From assembly GCA_027449725.1 (NCBI GenBank), contig DAIDLB010000131.1:1-12143 (forward strand): a stretch of 12,143 nt of DNA. Reading direction: 5' to 3'. Below are positions 1 to 6,490 of this stretch, in pieces. Both the position numbers and the translations under genes were made by a program. Position 1 is the first letter of the stretch. Each line of letters starts with the position of its first letter. The notes under the pieces are model-generated. The model ran no database searches. It worked only from the letters and a program-made list of their open reading frames with translations, and was not told the DNA's origin. The stretch is from Chlamydiota bacterium (GTDB lineage: Bacteria; Chlamydiota; Chlamydiia; Chlamydiales; SM23-39).

Positions 1-279
1 CCGTTTTCGGGGGTCGACCATTTCGACCCAAACCGCCGGGAGCGATTTTCAGGACTCGAGTACGAAGACCTTCTCAAACCGATTTTTCGGGGCGGCAAGC
101 GGGTGCATCAGAGCCCTTCGCTTCACGACATCCGGAGCAAAGCGGCAGGAGAATTGCGAAGGCTTCCTCCATCCATGGAGCGCTTCACCAATCCGCAACC
201 CTACTTTTCCGGACTCGAGGAGGGGCTCTATCAAAAGAAACTTGAGCTTATCGCTAAAATGAAAAGGGGGTATACTTAG
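1..279 (+). CDS. pncB: Nicotinate phosphoribosyltransferase, C-terminal fragment (5' end outside the window)
   Basis: An open frame runs from base 1 to a TAG at 277-279, giving 92 residues with no start inside the window. The enzyme makes nicotinate mononucleotide from nicotinate and PRPP in the NAD salvage pathway in the cytosol. The fragment matches my memory of the C-terminal signature of the family: a stretch like LLKPIFRGGKRVHQSPSL (about residues 25-42), then DIRSKAAGELRRLP, then ERFTNPQPYFSGLEEGLYQ and KKLELI close to the end. In relatives the same order is a 'dGKlv...PSL..iR..a...l..L' helix region followed by 'NPhpYpVGLSe.Ly.lK.eLI'. The catalytic barrel lies upstream and cannot be checked. 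Being cut by the window edge, not by a frameshift, it is a partial gene and not a pseudogene. The next start codon is only 5 bases after the stop. Confidence 0.82.
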   Translation, partial: PFSGVDHFDPNRRERFSGLEYEDLLKPIFRGGKRVHQSPSLHDIRSKAAGELRRLPPSMERFTNPQPYFSGLEEGLYQKKLELIAKMKRGYT

Positions 280-284
280 TCTAT

Positions 285-518
285 ATGAAAGTGACTTTCA
301 CAAGTTTTTATCACTGTCCGCCATCGATCTGCGCCCCATGCGGGAAGACAGGAGCTGCCCTCCTCGCCATTGCCGCCTTGGGAGCTCTTGCTCTCCTAGC
401 GGCCAGCGCCCTTTACACAGTCAAAGAGGGGGCCCTTGTTTTCCGGGATCCTTCCGAGGCCCTTGGGAATATTCAAAATTTAGCTGATCTGATTTTGACG
501 ATAGCGGGCAAGCGCTGA
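285..518 (+). CDS. Small membrane protein of unknown function with three N-terminal cysteines
   Basis: This encodes 77 residues. I do not recognise the family. Residues 1-22 hold a Cys cluster (C11, C16, C19 in HCPPSICAPCGK). Residues 23-44 are one strongly hydrophobic Ala/Leu segment, a good single membrane span. A short soluble tail follows, ending in GKR. Codon use (many GCC, CTC, GGA) looks like real coding sequence. The start lies 5 bases after the pncB stop; a purine-rich run (AAAAGGGGG, about 261-269) sits about 15 bases upstream, too far for an ideal Shine-Dalgarno, so coupling to pncB translation is possible. The last 39 bases overlap the 3' end of the convergent minus-strand gene. 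It could be a secreted or inner-membrane small protein. Existence is likely but not certain. Confidence 0.5.
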   Translation: MKVTFTSFYHCPPSICAPCGKTGAALLAIAALGALALLAASALYTVKEGALVFRDPSEALGNIQNLADLILTIAGKR

Positions 519-1127
519 TTGCGCGGCCGCTGCGGTTGCCAGAGTCCCTTCGACGAGATGGACGGCCAGGGCCGCTGTCATCAGGTAGTTGGCGCTCTGG
601 TTGTCCGCATCGACGGCTCCAACCAACCTGAGAAAAGAGGCTGTCGTTCCAACCATCGAAACCGCGCTGGCAGCCGCGGTCGCAACGGCTGTGGAAAGCG
701 TTGTTTCCCCTCTTTGGACCTGCCAATTGAGGACGAATCCCCGCTGATAGATTTGATACAGACTTTGGTAGGGATTGCACCCGGGATGCGAGAAAAAGAG
801 GCTGGGGATTTGCCCAAACGTGAGCCTGCCCATTTCGATCTGATGCTCTTTCTCCTCGCGCTCAGTTGTCAGGGCAGCGATCTTCCCTCGAATTCTCTCA
901 ATCGCGGCTGCATCGCGCGGCGTTTTGACGATTGTGCGCAAGCGGCTGATCCTGGTGGTCAGGTCCGCCACTTCTTTTTTTAGTTTCTGCTCCGACCGGT
1001 ATTTCCAGGCTGCTTTTCCGATGATCGTCGCCCCTGCGATATAGGGCTGATAGGGGGCAATCGCTTTGACGGCTTCTGAAATAAAGTCTTTGCTTGTATT
1101 AAATAAATTATACATTTGTGTTTTCAT
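480..1127 (-). CDS. Hypothetical protein with coiled coil and Ala-rich C-terminal helices
   Basis: This encodes 215 residues, family not recognised. Residues 43-98 are heptad-like and highly charged (KYRSEQKLKKEVADL to TTEREEKEHQIE), a probable coiled coil. Residues 105-138 are aromatic-rich (FGQIPSLFFSHP, YQIYQRG). Residues 145-170 and 180-207 are Ala/Leu/Val-rich and could be membrane or hydrophobic bundle helices. No signal peptide is seen. The combination of a coiled coil with hydrophobic hairpin helices recalls chlamydial inclusion-membrane proteins in general layout, but the order here differs and I do not claim it. The start at 1127 has an AGAAAG run about 5 bases upstream; an alternative Met is at 1115. 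An extended -10 element lies 12 bases upstream. It is downstream of, and on the same strand as, the tRNA-Ser gene. Confidence 0.65.
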   Translation of the reverse strand: MKTQMYNLFNTSKDFISEAVKAIAPYQPYIAGATIIGKAAWKYRSEQKLKKEVADLTTRISRLRTIVKTPRDAAAIERIRGKIAALTTEREEKEHQIEMGRLTFGQIPSLFFSHPGCNPYQSLYQIYQRGFVLNWQVQRGETTLSTAVATAAASAVSMVGTTASFLRLVGAVDADNQSANYLMTAALAVHLVEGTLATAAAAQSALARYRQNQIS

Positions 1128-1138
1128 ATATTCTTTCT

Positions 1139-1147
1139 ATTATATCA
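1139..1147 (-). promoter_or_regulatory. Extended -10 promoter element (TGATATAAT) for the gene at 480-1127
   Basis: Read on the minus strand, 1147 to 1139 is TGATATAAT, a perfect TGn extension followed by a perfect TATAAT. No good -35 element is visible 16-18 bases further upstream. The box ends only 11 bases before the ATG at 1127, so a start about 7 bases downstream would leave a leader of roughly 4-5 bases. Either the mRNA is nearly leaderless or translation starts at the downstream Met at 1115. Confidence 0.5.
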
Positions 1148-1176
1148 AGTTTGTTTAATTAAATCACTGAGAATTT

Positions 1177-1263
1177 CGGAAAGGGTGGGATTCGAACCCA
1201 CGGTACGCTTTCACATACTCACGCTTTCGAGGCGTGCACCTTAAGCCGCTCGGTCACCTTTCC
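1177..1263 (-). tRNA. tRNA-Ser (anticodon CGA)
   Basis: Read on the minus strand the sequence folds as a class II tRNA. The acceptor stem is GGAAAGG (1263-1257) with CCTTTCC, followed by discriminator G at 1177, the base expected for serine tRNAs. The D-arm region is TGACCGAGCGGCTTAAGG. The anticodon stem CACGC/GCGTG encloses the loop CTCGAAA, anticodon CGA at 1229-1227, reading UCG. The long variable arm GTATG-TGAAAG-CGTAC pairs over 5 bp, again typical of serine. The T-arm is GTGGGTTCGAATCCCAC. The CCA end is not encoded: GAAA follows, so CCA must be added enzymatically. It lies 38 bases downstream of the polX stop on the same strand. No promoter of its own is evident in the 38-base gap. 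Confidence 0.96.
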
Positions 1264-1301
1264 GCGGTAGGAAAGGGCTAAAGTATGCAGATTTCCCAAT
1301 T

Positions 1302-3029
1302 TTAAGGGTGCATTTTTTTGAGGAGCGCCTCAATTTTTTTGAGGGGGAGCGTATTGACGACAGCGTCTTTTTCAAGCCAGCCTTTCCGGGCTATCTGGAC
1401 GCCGGTATCGACGAAGGCGAGCTGATCTACGGCATGGGCATCGGGGTTGATGCAGCAGAGGAGCCCCTTTTCCGCCGCAGAGCGCCAGTAGCGCCAATCC
1501 ATATCGAGCCTCTCCGGATTGCCGTTGAGTTCGATGATTTTTTTATTCGCGATGCAGGCGTCGATGATTTTTGGGATGTTCAAGGCGATCTCTTTTCGCT
1601 TGAGAAGGAGCCGTCCGGTGAGATGGCCGACCATCGTTGCGCTCGGATGTTCAATTGCCCGGATCAATCGTTTGGTCATCGTCTTTTCGTCTTGCTGGAA
1701 CGAAGAGTGGATGGAAACGATGACATAGTCGAGCTTTTTCAGGAGTCCATCCGAAACATCGAGATCGCCTTTCGGAAGGATGTCGCACTCAACCCCCGCA
1801 AAGACCCGGATGGCGCTTTTTTTTGAAAGTTTTCGGATCTCTTCGATTTGGGCTTCAAGCCGCTCCTCGCTGAGGCCGTTTGCCTGGAAAGCCGATTTGG
1901 AGTGGTCCGAGATTCCGATGTATTCCCAACCCCGCTTTGCAGCCGCAGCAATCATCTCTTTGAGAGAGTTTCTCCCGTCGGAAGCGGCGGTATGGCAGTG
2001 AAAGGCCCCCCGGATATCTTCCTCTTCGATCAGCTTCGGAATATTGTGTTTCGCTGCCGCTTCAAATTCACCCCTGTTTTCCCTTAGCTCCGGAGGGATA
2101 TACGAGAGACCGAAGAGTTTGAAGAGTTTTTCTTCGCTGTCAATCGGGGCAGGGGAAAGCCGCGCCCCTTTTTTTACCGCTTCGATGCCGTATTCGCTCA
2201 ACGACCACCCTTTTTTCAGGGCTTCCGTCCGCAGGCGGATATTGTGCTCTTTCGATCCGGTAAAGTAGTAGAGAGCGAATGCGAACTGTTTGTCCGACAC
2301 GACCCGCAAATCCGCCTGCATGCCGCTTTTGAGTTGGACGCTCGATTTTGCGCTTCCCGTTGAGAGAATCTTTTTTACGAAAGGCTGCGTCGTAAACCAG
2401 CGCATCACGGTTTCCGGGGTAGAGGAACTCGCGACGAAATCGAGATCTCCGATCGTCTCGCACTTGCGGCGCAAGCTTCCTCCGATTTCAGCCTGTTGCA
2501 CTTCTTTTAGCGCCCGAAGGGCTTTTAAGATGGGTTCGGCTTGGCCCATTGCGTCAAACCAGAGGCGCCTCGTCTCTTTTTCAGAACTCTCCAGCGCCTC
2601 CAAAATCTTTGCCTCGCTCTTTTTACCGAAGCCTTGCAGTTTTGCTATCTTTCCTGCCCGCGCCGCTTTTTTTAAGTCGGCAAGCGACCGGATGCGCAAT
2701 CTTTGATAGAGCGCCCGAACTTTTTTGGGCCCGAGTCCGGGTACTTCAAGAAGGCGCGAGAGGGGAGCCGGAGTTTTCTTCTTGAGCTTCTCGTATTCGG
2801 CGAGGCGCCCCTTAGTAAATAGTTCAGTGATTTTTTCGGCGAGATGATCGCCGATCCCCTCGATGTCAGTCAGTTTCTTTTCTTTGATTAGCTGGCGCAA
2901 ATCGGCGTCGAGATTGAGAAGCGCCCTCGCTCCATTTCGATAGGCGCGGATGCGAAATGGATTTTCTCCCTTTAGCTCGAGGAGCGCCGCCATCTCCTCG
3001 AGAATCTTTGCGATTTCTTCCTTGTGCAT
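1302..3029 (-). CDS. polX: DNA polymerase X family protein with PHP domain (PolX)
   Basis: This encodes 575 residues, the usual length of bacterial PolX (about 570). It is a cytosolic repair polymerase with 3'-5' exonuclease or phosphatase activity in the PHP domain in characterised relatives. Domains in order: helix-hairpin-helix motifs at about 55-66 (DIEGIGDHLAEK) and 94-106 (LEVPGLGPKKVRA); a palm region with GGSLRRKCETIGDLDFV at 183-199, holding the paired metal-binding Asp residues (D195, D197), and ADLRVV at 239-244 supplying the third Asp; then a PHP domain from about 340 with HCHTAASDG (344-352), ISDHS (373-377), GVECDIL (412-418), SIHSS (439-443), GHLTGRL (468-474) and INPDAH (527-532). 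All expected catalytic positions appear intact. The frame stays open upstream to 3242, but that extension runs through another gene's coding sequence in a different frame; the ATG at 3029 gives the family N-terminus (KEEIAKILEEMA). It starts 8 bases after the DUF3096-like stop and has no strong ribosome binding site, suggesting coupled translation. Confidence 0.94.
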   Translation of the reverse strand: MHKEEIAKILEEMAALLELKGENPFRIRAYRNGARALLNLDADLRQLIKEKKLTDIEGIGDHLAEKITELFTKGRLAEYEKLKKKTPAPLSRLLEVPGLGPKKVRALYQRLRIRSLADLKKAARAGKIAKLQGFGKKSEAKILEALESSEKETRRLWFDAMGQAEPILKALRALKEVQQAEIGGSLRRKCETIGDLDFVASSSTPETVMRWFTTQPFVKKILSTGSAKSSVQLKSGMQADLRVVSDKQFAFALYYFTGSKEHNIRLRTEALKKGWSLSEYGIEAVKKGARLSPAPIDSEEKLFKLFGLSYIPPELRENRGEFEAAAKHNIPKLIEEEDIRGAFHCHTAASDGRNSLKEMIAAAAKRGWEYIGISDHSKSAFQANGLSEERLEAQIEEIRKLSKKSAIRVFAGVECDILPKGDLDVSDGLLKKLDYVIVSIHSSFQQDEKTMTKRLIRAIEHPSATMVGHLTGRLLLKRKEIALNIPKIIDACIANKKIIELNGNPERLDMDWRYWRSAAEKGLLCCINPDAHAVDQLAFVDTGVQIARKGWLEKDAVVNTLPLKKIEALLKKMHP

Positions 3030-3037
3030 AAAGGGTG

Positions 3038-3178
3038 TTATGCGTGGCCGATCAGTCCGACGATGCCGATGATGATCAAGTAGATTGCGACCACATAGTT
3101 CAATAGTCTTGGAAAGAGCAGGATCAAAATTCCGGAAATTAGGGAAATGATCGCTGATGTGAGCGGGTGAATGACCAT
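3038..3178 (-). CDS. DUF3096-like small membrane protein
   Basis: This encodes 46 residues. It begins MVIHPLTSAIISLISGILIL, continues LFPRLLNYVVAIYLIIIGIV and ends GLIGHA. It fits my memory of the DUF3096 family: two hydrophobic helices (about residues 7-21 and 28-42) joined by a short FPRLLNY turn. Function is unknown; it is expected in the inner membrane. The reading is supported by a strong GGAGG seven bases upstream of the ATG (minus strand, GGAGGATTTATC-ATG) and by a tight 8-base gap to the polX start, which suggests a two-gene unit. It is too short for most length cut-offs and is masked by a spurious upstream extension of polX in another frame. Confidence 0.85.
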   Translation of the reverse strand: MVIHPLTSAIISLISGILILLFPRLLNYVVAIYLIIIGIVGLIGHA

Positions 3179-3309
3179 GATAAATCCTCCGTTGGTGCCT
3201 ATCTCGCCGTTTATTCCTGACTGGAATTTTCAGCAATCGCAATCTGATTTTTTCCTCTGTTTCTCATGTGCAAATGGACGGAGTTCTTCGTGGGTTGAAA
3301 AAAAATGTT

Positions 3310-3338
3310 TTGGGAAAAAATTTCCTATTCGCTAGACT
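3310..3338 (+). promoter_or_regulatory. Candidate promoter of the MOMP-like gene
   Basis: TTGGGA (3310-3315), a 17-base A-rich to mixed spacer, then TAGACT (3333-3338). This fits sigma-70/sigma-66 spacing with moderate matches. A start near 3345 would give a leader of about 31 bases that contains the GAGGAGA ribosome binding site. Other A/T-rich combinations exist in this stretch (for example TTGAAA at 3295), so the exact choice is uncertain. Confidence 0.4.
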
Positions 3339-3375
3339 TCAAATTAAAAGTAAACCTTGCTTCGAGGAGAAGAGA

Positions 3376-4482
3376 ATGAATAAATTGTTCACCCTATGTT
3401 CGGCTGCAGTGGTGTTAGCTGCAACCGGCGCATCTGCACAAATGCCCAGAACTAACCAGGCTAACCAACAGCAAAATCCTTGCCTTTGCCTGGAACAAGG
3501 AATGGGCCTGCCGACAGAAAAGAAATGCTTTCCTGCCGCATACAATGCGCCAGCCAGCATTTCCGTTAGCTGCGGATGGGATTTTGATATTTTTGCCAGC
3601 TTCCTTTACTGGTATGTAGGCGAAGATGGATTGGATACAGCTTATGTCAATCCAGTCCTGACGACAGCTCCAGCGCCATCGAGTTCGGGATCTGTTGCCT
3701 TCCAACATCAAACATGGAAGCCTGGCTTCCAGGTTGGATTCGGCTTCAACACCGATTATGATGATTGGGTGGGTTGGGTCGAGTATACATGGATGCATCA
3801 GACAGCAACTGGATCTAGCACAGCGCCAAACGATGGAGCTGGAGCCGCCAGAAACTGGTCACAGAATGACCTGTTCACAGCACCTACCGTTGTAACAGCT
3901 GCTACGCTAAGGCCTCTGATCAGCTCTTCTTGGAAAATGAACCTGGATATGATCGATGCAATGTTCAGCCGTCCTTATTACCAAGGTACTCAGCTGACCG
4001 TTTCTCCTTATGCAGGTCTTCGCGCTCTTTGGATCCGTCAGACTTTGACTGCGACAATGGGGAACGATACTGCTAGGCTGAATAGCAATTCCTGGGCGAT
4101 CGGTCCTGCATGCGGTACAGAAGGTCATTGGCTGCTTGGCATGGGCTTCCGCTTCGAAGGTAACGCGACCGGAGCATTGCTTTATACCCAGTACACGACA
4201 CTCGGCTATTCCTATGCTAACGTAGTTGATGTGAAAGCTTCGGCAACCAATAAGAACATCAACACTGTTCGTCCGATGGCTCAACTGGGCGTTGGCCTGG
4301 GATGGGGCAGCTACCTGTACTGCCAGAAATACTATATCGACTTCTCTGCTCGATATGACTTCAACTATTTCTGGAGCCAAAACATGATGCGTACCTATGC
4401 TAGCAACCTTGCGGGATTCGATGACAACATCGGCGACCTCTATATGCATGGTCTGACATTGGGCGCACGTTTCGACTTCTAA
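3376..4482 (+). CDS. MOMP-like outer membrane porin (Lpg1974 family)
   Basis: This encodes 368 residues. The start at 3376 is set by GAGGAGA just upstream (about 3364-3370) and by a classic signal peptide (MNKLFTLCSAAVVLAATGASA, cleavage about after residue 21); the frame is open further upstream but that part looks non-coding. The mature protein starts with a Gln/Asn-rich stretch, then the segment DFDIFASFLYWYVGEDGLDTAY (69-90), typical of the Legionella/chlamydial Lpg1974-type porins. Alternating aromatic strands follow, and the C-terminus is LGARFDF with a terminal Phe, the beta-barrel assembly signal. Six cysteines remain in the mature chain (C36, C38, C51, C66, C246, C316), allowing the disulfide cross-linking known in chlamydial envelopes. 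It likely forms a general diffusion pore. It is a single-gene unit, ended by an intrinsic terminator. Which paralogue it is cannot be told. Confidence 0.88.
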   Translation: MNKLFTLCSAAVVLAATGASAQMPRTNQANQQQNPCLCLEQGMGLPTEKKCFPAAYNAPASISVSCGWDFDIFASFLYWYVGEDGLDTAYVNPVLTTAPAPSSSGSVAFQHQTWKPGFQVGFGFNTDYDDWVGWVEYTWMHQTATGSSTAPNDGAGAARNWSQNDLFTAPTVVTAATLRPLISSSWKMNLDMIDAMFSRPYYQGTQLTVSPYAGLRALWIRQTLTATMGNDTARLNSNSWAIGPACGTEGHWLLGMGFRFEGNATGALLYTQYTTLGYSYANVVDVKASATNKNINTVRPMAQLGVGLGWGSYLYCQKYYIDFSARYDFNYFWSQNMMRTYASNLAGFDDNIGDLYMHGLTLGARFDF

Positions 4483-4507
4483 TTAGTCGAACTTCGTGAA
4501 ACGATTG

Positions 4508-4537
4508 AGGCCGCCTGTCAACATGCGGCCTTTTTTT
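4508..4537 (+). terminator. Intrinsic terminator of the MOMP-like gene
   Basis: Stem AGGCCGC (4508-4514) pairs with GCGGCCT (4525-4531) around a 10-base loop, and T7 (4531-4537) follows, the first T also closing the stem. It lies 25 bases after the porin stop. Its T-rich tail continues (TATTCTTGTTTTTTT), which encodes a deceptive hydrophobic peptide in the frame of the next gene. Confidence 0.9.
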
Positions 4538-4597
4538 ATTCTTGTTTTTTTGAACGTCATCCGGTTATCCTCTTCCCCTTTTTTAATCGGAGACGCC

Positions 4598-5593
4598 ATG
4601 CATTCAGTTAACCACTCTTTTATTCACGAATCTTATTCCGATATGTATGATGCGATTGATGGGATCCCGGGACAGCTCATGAGTTTGCCACGGAACTATC
4701 AAAGCACCAGCTCGACGTCGAGTTCTTCCTCTAGCTGTTCCCTAGACCTCATGTCGCTGGCCCAGCCTATTTGGGACATTCAGTACAACAAGGATGAGAT
4801 TTTCGTCGACGCCTTCTCGTTTAGGCCGGCCGACGATCCCCGTGAATGCCGAGCCGGATTTCTTAATTTATTGAGACAATTGAAAATTCCTCCCGTCTTC
4901 CACTTTCAATTGAACGGGAAGACATATGAGCCGGATGACACCTATGATGATGAGCCGAACCGGCCCATGCTCTTTGATTTAATCCCACTTTTGGAGTGCC
5001 GCCGGAATTTAGTTCGGGATGGCGATAACGTCCGAGGGTTTGAAGTGTTGATCAACTGGATCATCCAGAGATATGCTCCCGATGAAGAAATCTCATTTGC
5101 AGTTTTCGATCCTCCCCATAAAGAGATTGAGCGAGAAGTCATCGGACTCTCCCGGCTCATGGAAATTTATGGGTTCAGACCGGAGATGGCAGCCCGTTTT
5201 GAAGCCTATAGCGACTTCCCTTCTCAATCCACAGTCTATGTCCCGATGGAGCGCCGGGAATTGAATACTAACTTTTGCTTGCCTGATGCCTTTCAAATGG
5301 GACAGTTTAGGGAAGAGATTAAAAATATCGAGCGTTGCCTCGGCGAGATCATTGGATTTTGGATGGATACTCAAGACCCAAGATTGCTCGATGAATTAGC
5401 TTCTTATGTGATGATCGCCGAAAACGACCTTTTACCGCGCTGTCCGCCCTATCTGGAGTCGGCTCTTCGGCACCAAGTCATCTTTGCTAAAGACATCCTT
5501 TTTCAACTCCAGGATGTTAGTGAACAGGCGGAGCCGGCGTTGAAGCTCTCTCCGGAATCGGATCGGCGCCAACGACGCTTGGAAAAAGAGTAA
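4598..5593 (+). CDS. Hypothetical acidic protein with Ser-rich tract
   Basis: This encodes 331 residues, family not recognised. The chosen ATG (4598) has GGAGA 4 bases upstream and lies after the porin terminator. The same frame is open back to a GTG at 4496 and an ATG at 4523, but those starts lie within the terminator; the apparent hydrophobic leader they add (FFILVFLNV) is largely translation of the terminator T-tracts. Features: a Ser/Thr tract at 36-48 (STSSTSSSSSSCS), then a mixed alpha/beta-looking region with acidic patches (YEPDDTYDDEPNRP), FDLIPLLECRRNL, a helical region ELNTNFCLPDAF to EIKNIERCLGEIIGFW, and a charged tail ending RRQRRLEKE. No membrane span or enzyme motif is visible. 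A secreted effector is conceivable from the Ser tract and lineage-specific look, but nothing shows it directly. If 4523 were the true start, it would instead carry a signal-like leader. Confidence 0.75.
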   Translation: MHSVNHSFIHESYSDMYDAIDGIPGQLMSLPRNYQSTSSTSSSSSSCSLDLMSLAQPIWDIQYNKDEIFVDAFSFRPADDPRECRAGFLNLLRQLKIPPVFHFQLNGKTYEPDDTYDDEPNRPMLFDLIPLLECRRNLVRDGDNVRGFEVLINWIIQRYAPDEEISFAVFDPPHKEIEREVIGLSRLMEIYGFRPEMAARFEAYSDFPSQSTVYVPMERRELNTNFCLPDAFQMGQFREEIKNIERCLGEIIGFWMDTQDPRLLDELASYVMIAENDLLPRCPPYLESALRHQVIFAKDILFQLQDVSEQAEPALKLSPESDRRQRRLEKE

Positions 5594-5610
5594 TTAAAAT
5601 AATACTGTTA

Positions 5611-5639
5611 TTTACCTTAATTCAGTTGGGAATTACAAT
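5611..5639 (+). promoter_or_regulatory. Candidate promoter upstream of the small ORF at 5655
   Basis: TTTACC (5611-5616), a 17-base spacer, then TACAAT (5634-5639, 5 of 6 consensus positions). The stretch 5591-5640 is markedly AT-rich. A start near 5646 would leave a leader of about 9 bases before the ATG at 5655. Confidence 0.4.
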
Positions 5640-5654
5640 TGTGCCTGGTTGATT

Positions 5655-5798
5655 ATGGATCGTTTGTTTAGTCTTATTGAAGAGGTAGAGCCTAAGAAAG
5701 ATCTTTACCATCTGGTCATGCAGGACCGGACGGCGCAGATCGGACTATCGTTTTACCTCTATCGTCTCCTTCTCGAGTCTCTTTCCCGCGAAATCTAG
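5655..5798 (+). CDS. Possible small protein of 47 residues, function unknown
   Basis: ATG at 5655, TAG at 5796-5798. The peptide begins MDRLFSLIEEVEPKKDLYHL and ends with SFYLYRLLLESLSREI. It is amphipathic and helix-prone, with no signal peptide and no recognised family. It fills most of the 243-base gap before the ABC transporter genes and lies behind a reasonable promoter. No clear Shine-Dalgarno is present. It could be a small protein expressed from a short-leader mRNA, a remnant of a longer gene, or chance. Confidence 0.35.
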   Translation: MDRLFSLIEEVEPKKDLYHLVMQDRTAQIGLSFYLYRLLLESLSREI

Positions 5799-5827
5799 TT
5801 GTTAAATTCTCGCTGGGTTGCTATCCT
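5799..5827 (+). promoter_or_regulatory. Candidate promoter of the lolD/lolE-like operon
   Basis: TTGTTA (5799-5804), exactly 17 bases, TATCCT (5822-5827). Only 9 bases (AATGCAGCT) separate the -10 box from the ATG at 5837, and no Shine-Dalgarno is present there. A normal start about 7 bases downstream of -10 would give a near-leaderless mRNA. Confidence 0.5.
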
Positions 5828-5836
5828 AATGCAGCT

Positions 5837-6490
5837 ATGATCTTTGAAATTAAAGATTTACATTTTTCCTATTTTCTTGGAAAAGAAAAAATCGAGGCTC
5901 TCCGCGGCTTGACTCTTTCCATCAGGAAAGGGGTCATGACAGCGGTTTCGGGCCCATCCGGATCGGGGAAATCGACGCTCCTGAACATCCTGGGGCTCAT
6001 CGAGCCCGCCCTGGAAGGGCAGGTGTTTTTCCTCGGCCGCAATCTCGCCCTTCTCAAGGAAAAGGAAAAAAACCACCTGCGTAAGCACAAATTCGGCTTC
6101 ATCTTCCAGCAGTTCCATCTGATTCCCGTGTTGACGGCCGAGGAAAACGTAGCCTACTTCCTTTCAAGCCAGGGTCTTCCCTCCCAAGAGGTCCGCTCTC
6201 GCACAAAGAAGGCTCTCGAAGCCGTCGGCCTCTGGCCGCAGCGGGGGCAAAAGCCGTTTGAGCTCAGCGGCGGTCAAAAGCAGCGCGTCGCCATCGCAAG
6301 GGCGATTGCCAAACGCCCCGACCTGATCATCGCTGACGAGCCGACAGCCAGCCTCGACAGAAAAACGGCCCAAGAGATCATGGAGATCCTTGCCTCTTGC
6401 AGTCAGACGGTCATTCTCACCACCCACGATCCGATGGTCGAGGCCTACGCTCAAGATCGGATTCGCCTCGCCGACGGGAGGCTTGCATGA
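5837..6490 (+). CDS. ABC transporter ATP-binding protein, LolD/MacB type
   Basis: This encodes 217 residues, the usual LolD size. All nucleotide-binding motifs are present: Walker A GPSGSGKST (39-47), Q-loop Gln in FQQF (90-93), signature LSGGQKQR (143-150), Walker B LIIADEP (163-169, catalytic E168), D-loop SLD (172-174) and switch His in THD (H197). The stretch QQFHLIPVLTAEENV is typical of the LolD/MacB/FtsE branch. It would act at the cytoplasmic face of the inner membrane, driving the FtsX-type permease encoded next. The stop overlaps the permease start as ATGA (6487-6490), so translation is probably coupled. Lipoprotein release is the likely role by family, but MacB-like export cannot be excluded. 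The first 25 codons are AT-rich with mixed third positions, while later codons end increasingly in C. Confidence 0.93.
   Translation: MIFEIKDLHFSYFLGKEKIEALRGLTLSIRKGVMTAVSGPSGSGKSTLLNILGLIEPALEGQVFFLGRNLALLKEKEKNHLRKHKFGFIFQQFHLIPVLTAEENVAYFLSSQGLPSQEVRSRTKKALEAVGLWPQRGQKPFELSGGQKQRVAIARAIAKRPDLIIADEPTASLDRKTAQEIMEILASCSQTVILTTHDPMVEAYAQDRIRLADGRLA

Noticed and set aside
519-983. Plus-strand open frame opposite the coiled-coil gene
   Set aside because: The translation is Arg/Gly/Cys-biased with no domain, while the minus strand has a coherent coiled-coil protein with a promoter.
1313-1340. Terminator-like hairpin TTGAGG-AGCG-CCTCAA followed by T7 on the plus strand
   Set aside because: It lies inside the 3' coding end of polX and no plus-strand gene precedes it; on the polX strand it is followed by A residues. 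It is explained by codons for Lys and Leu/Glu runs near the C-terminus.
3030-3242. N-terminal 71-residue extension of PolX
   Set aside because: It overlaps the DUF3096-like gene in another frame, is rich in His/Arg as out-of-frame translations often are, and the remaining 575 residues match the normal family length and start.
3268-3375. 36-residue upstream extension of the porin
   Set aside because: The signal peptide and GAGGAGA site define the ATG at 3376; the extension covers the promoter region.
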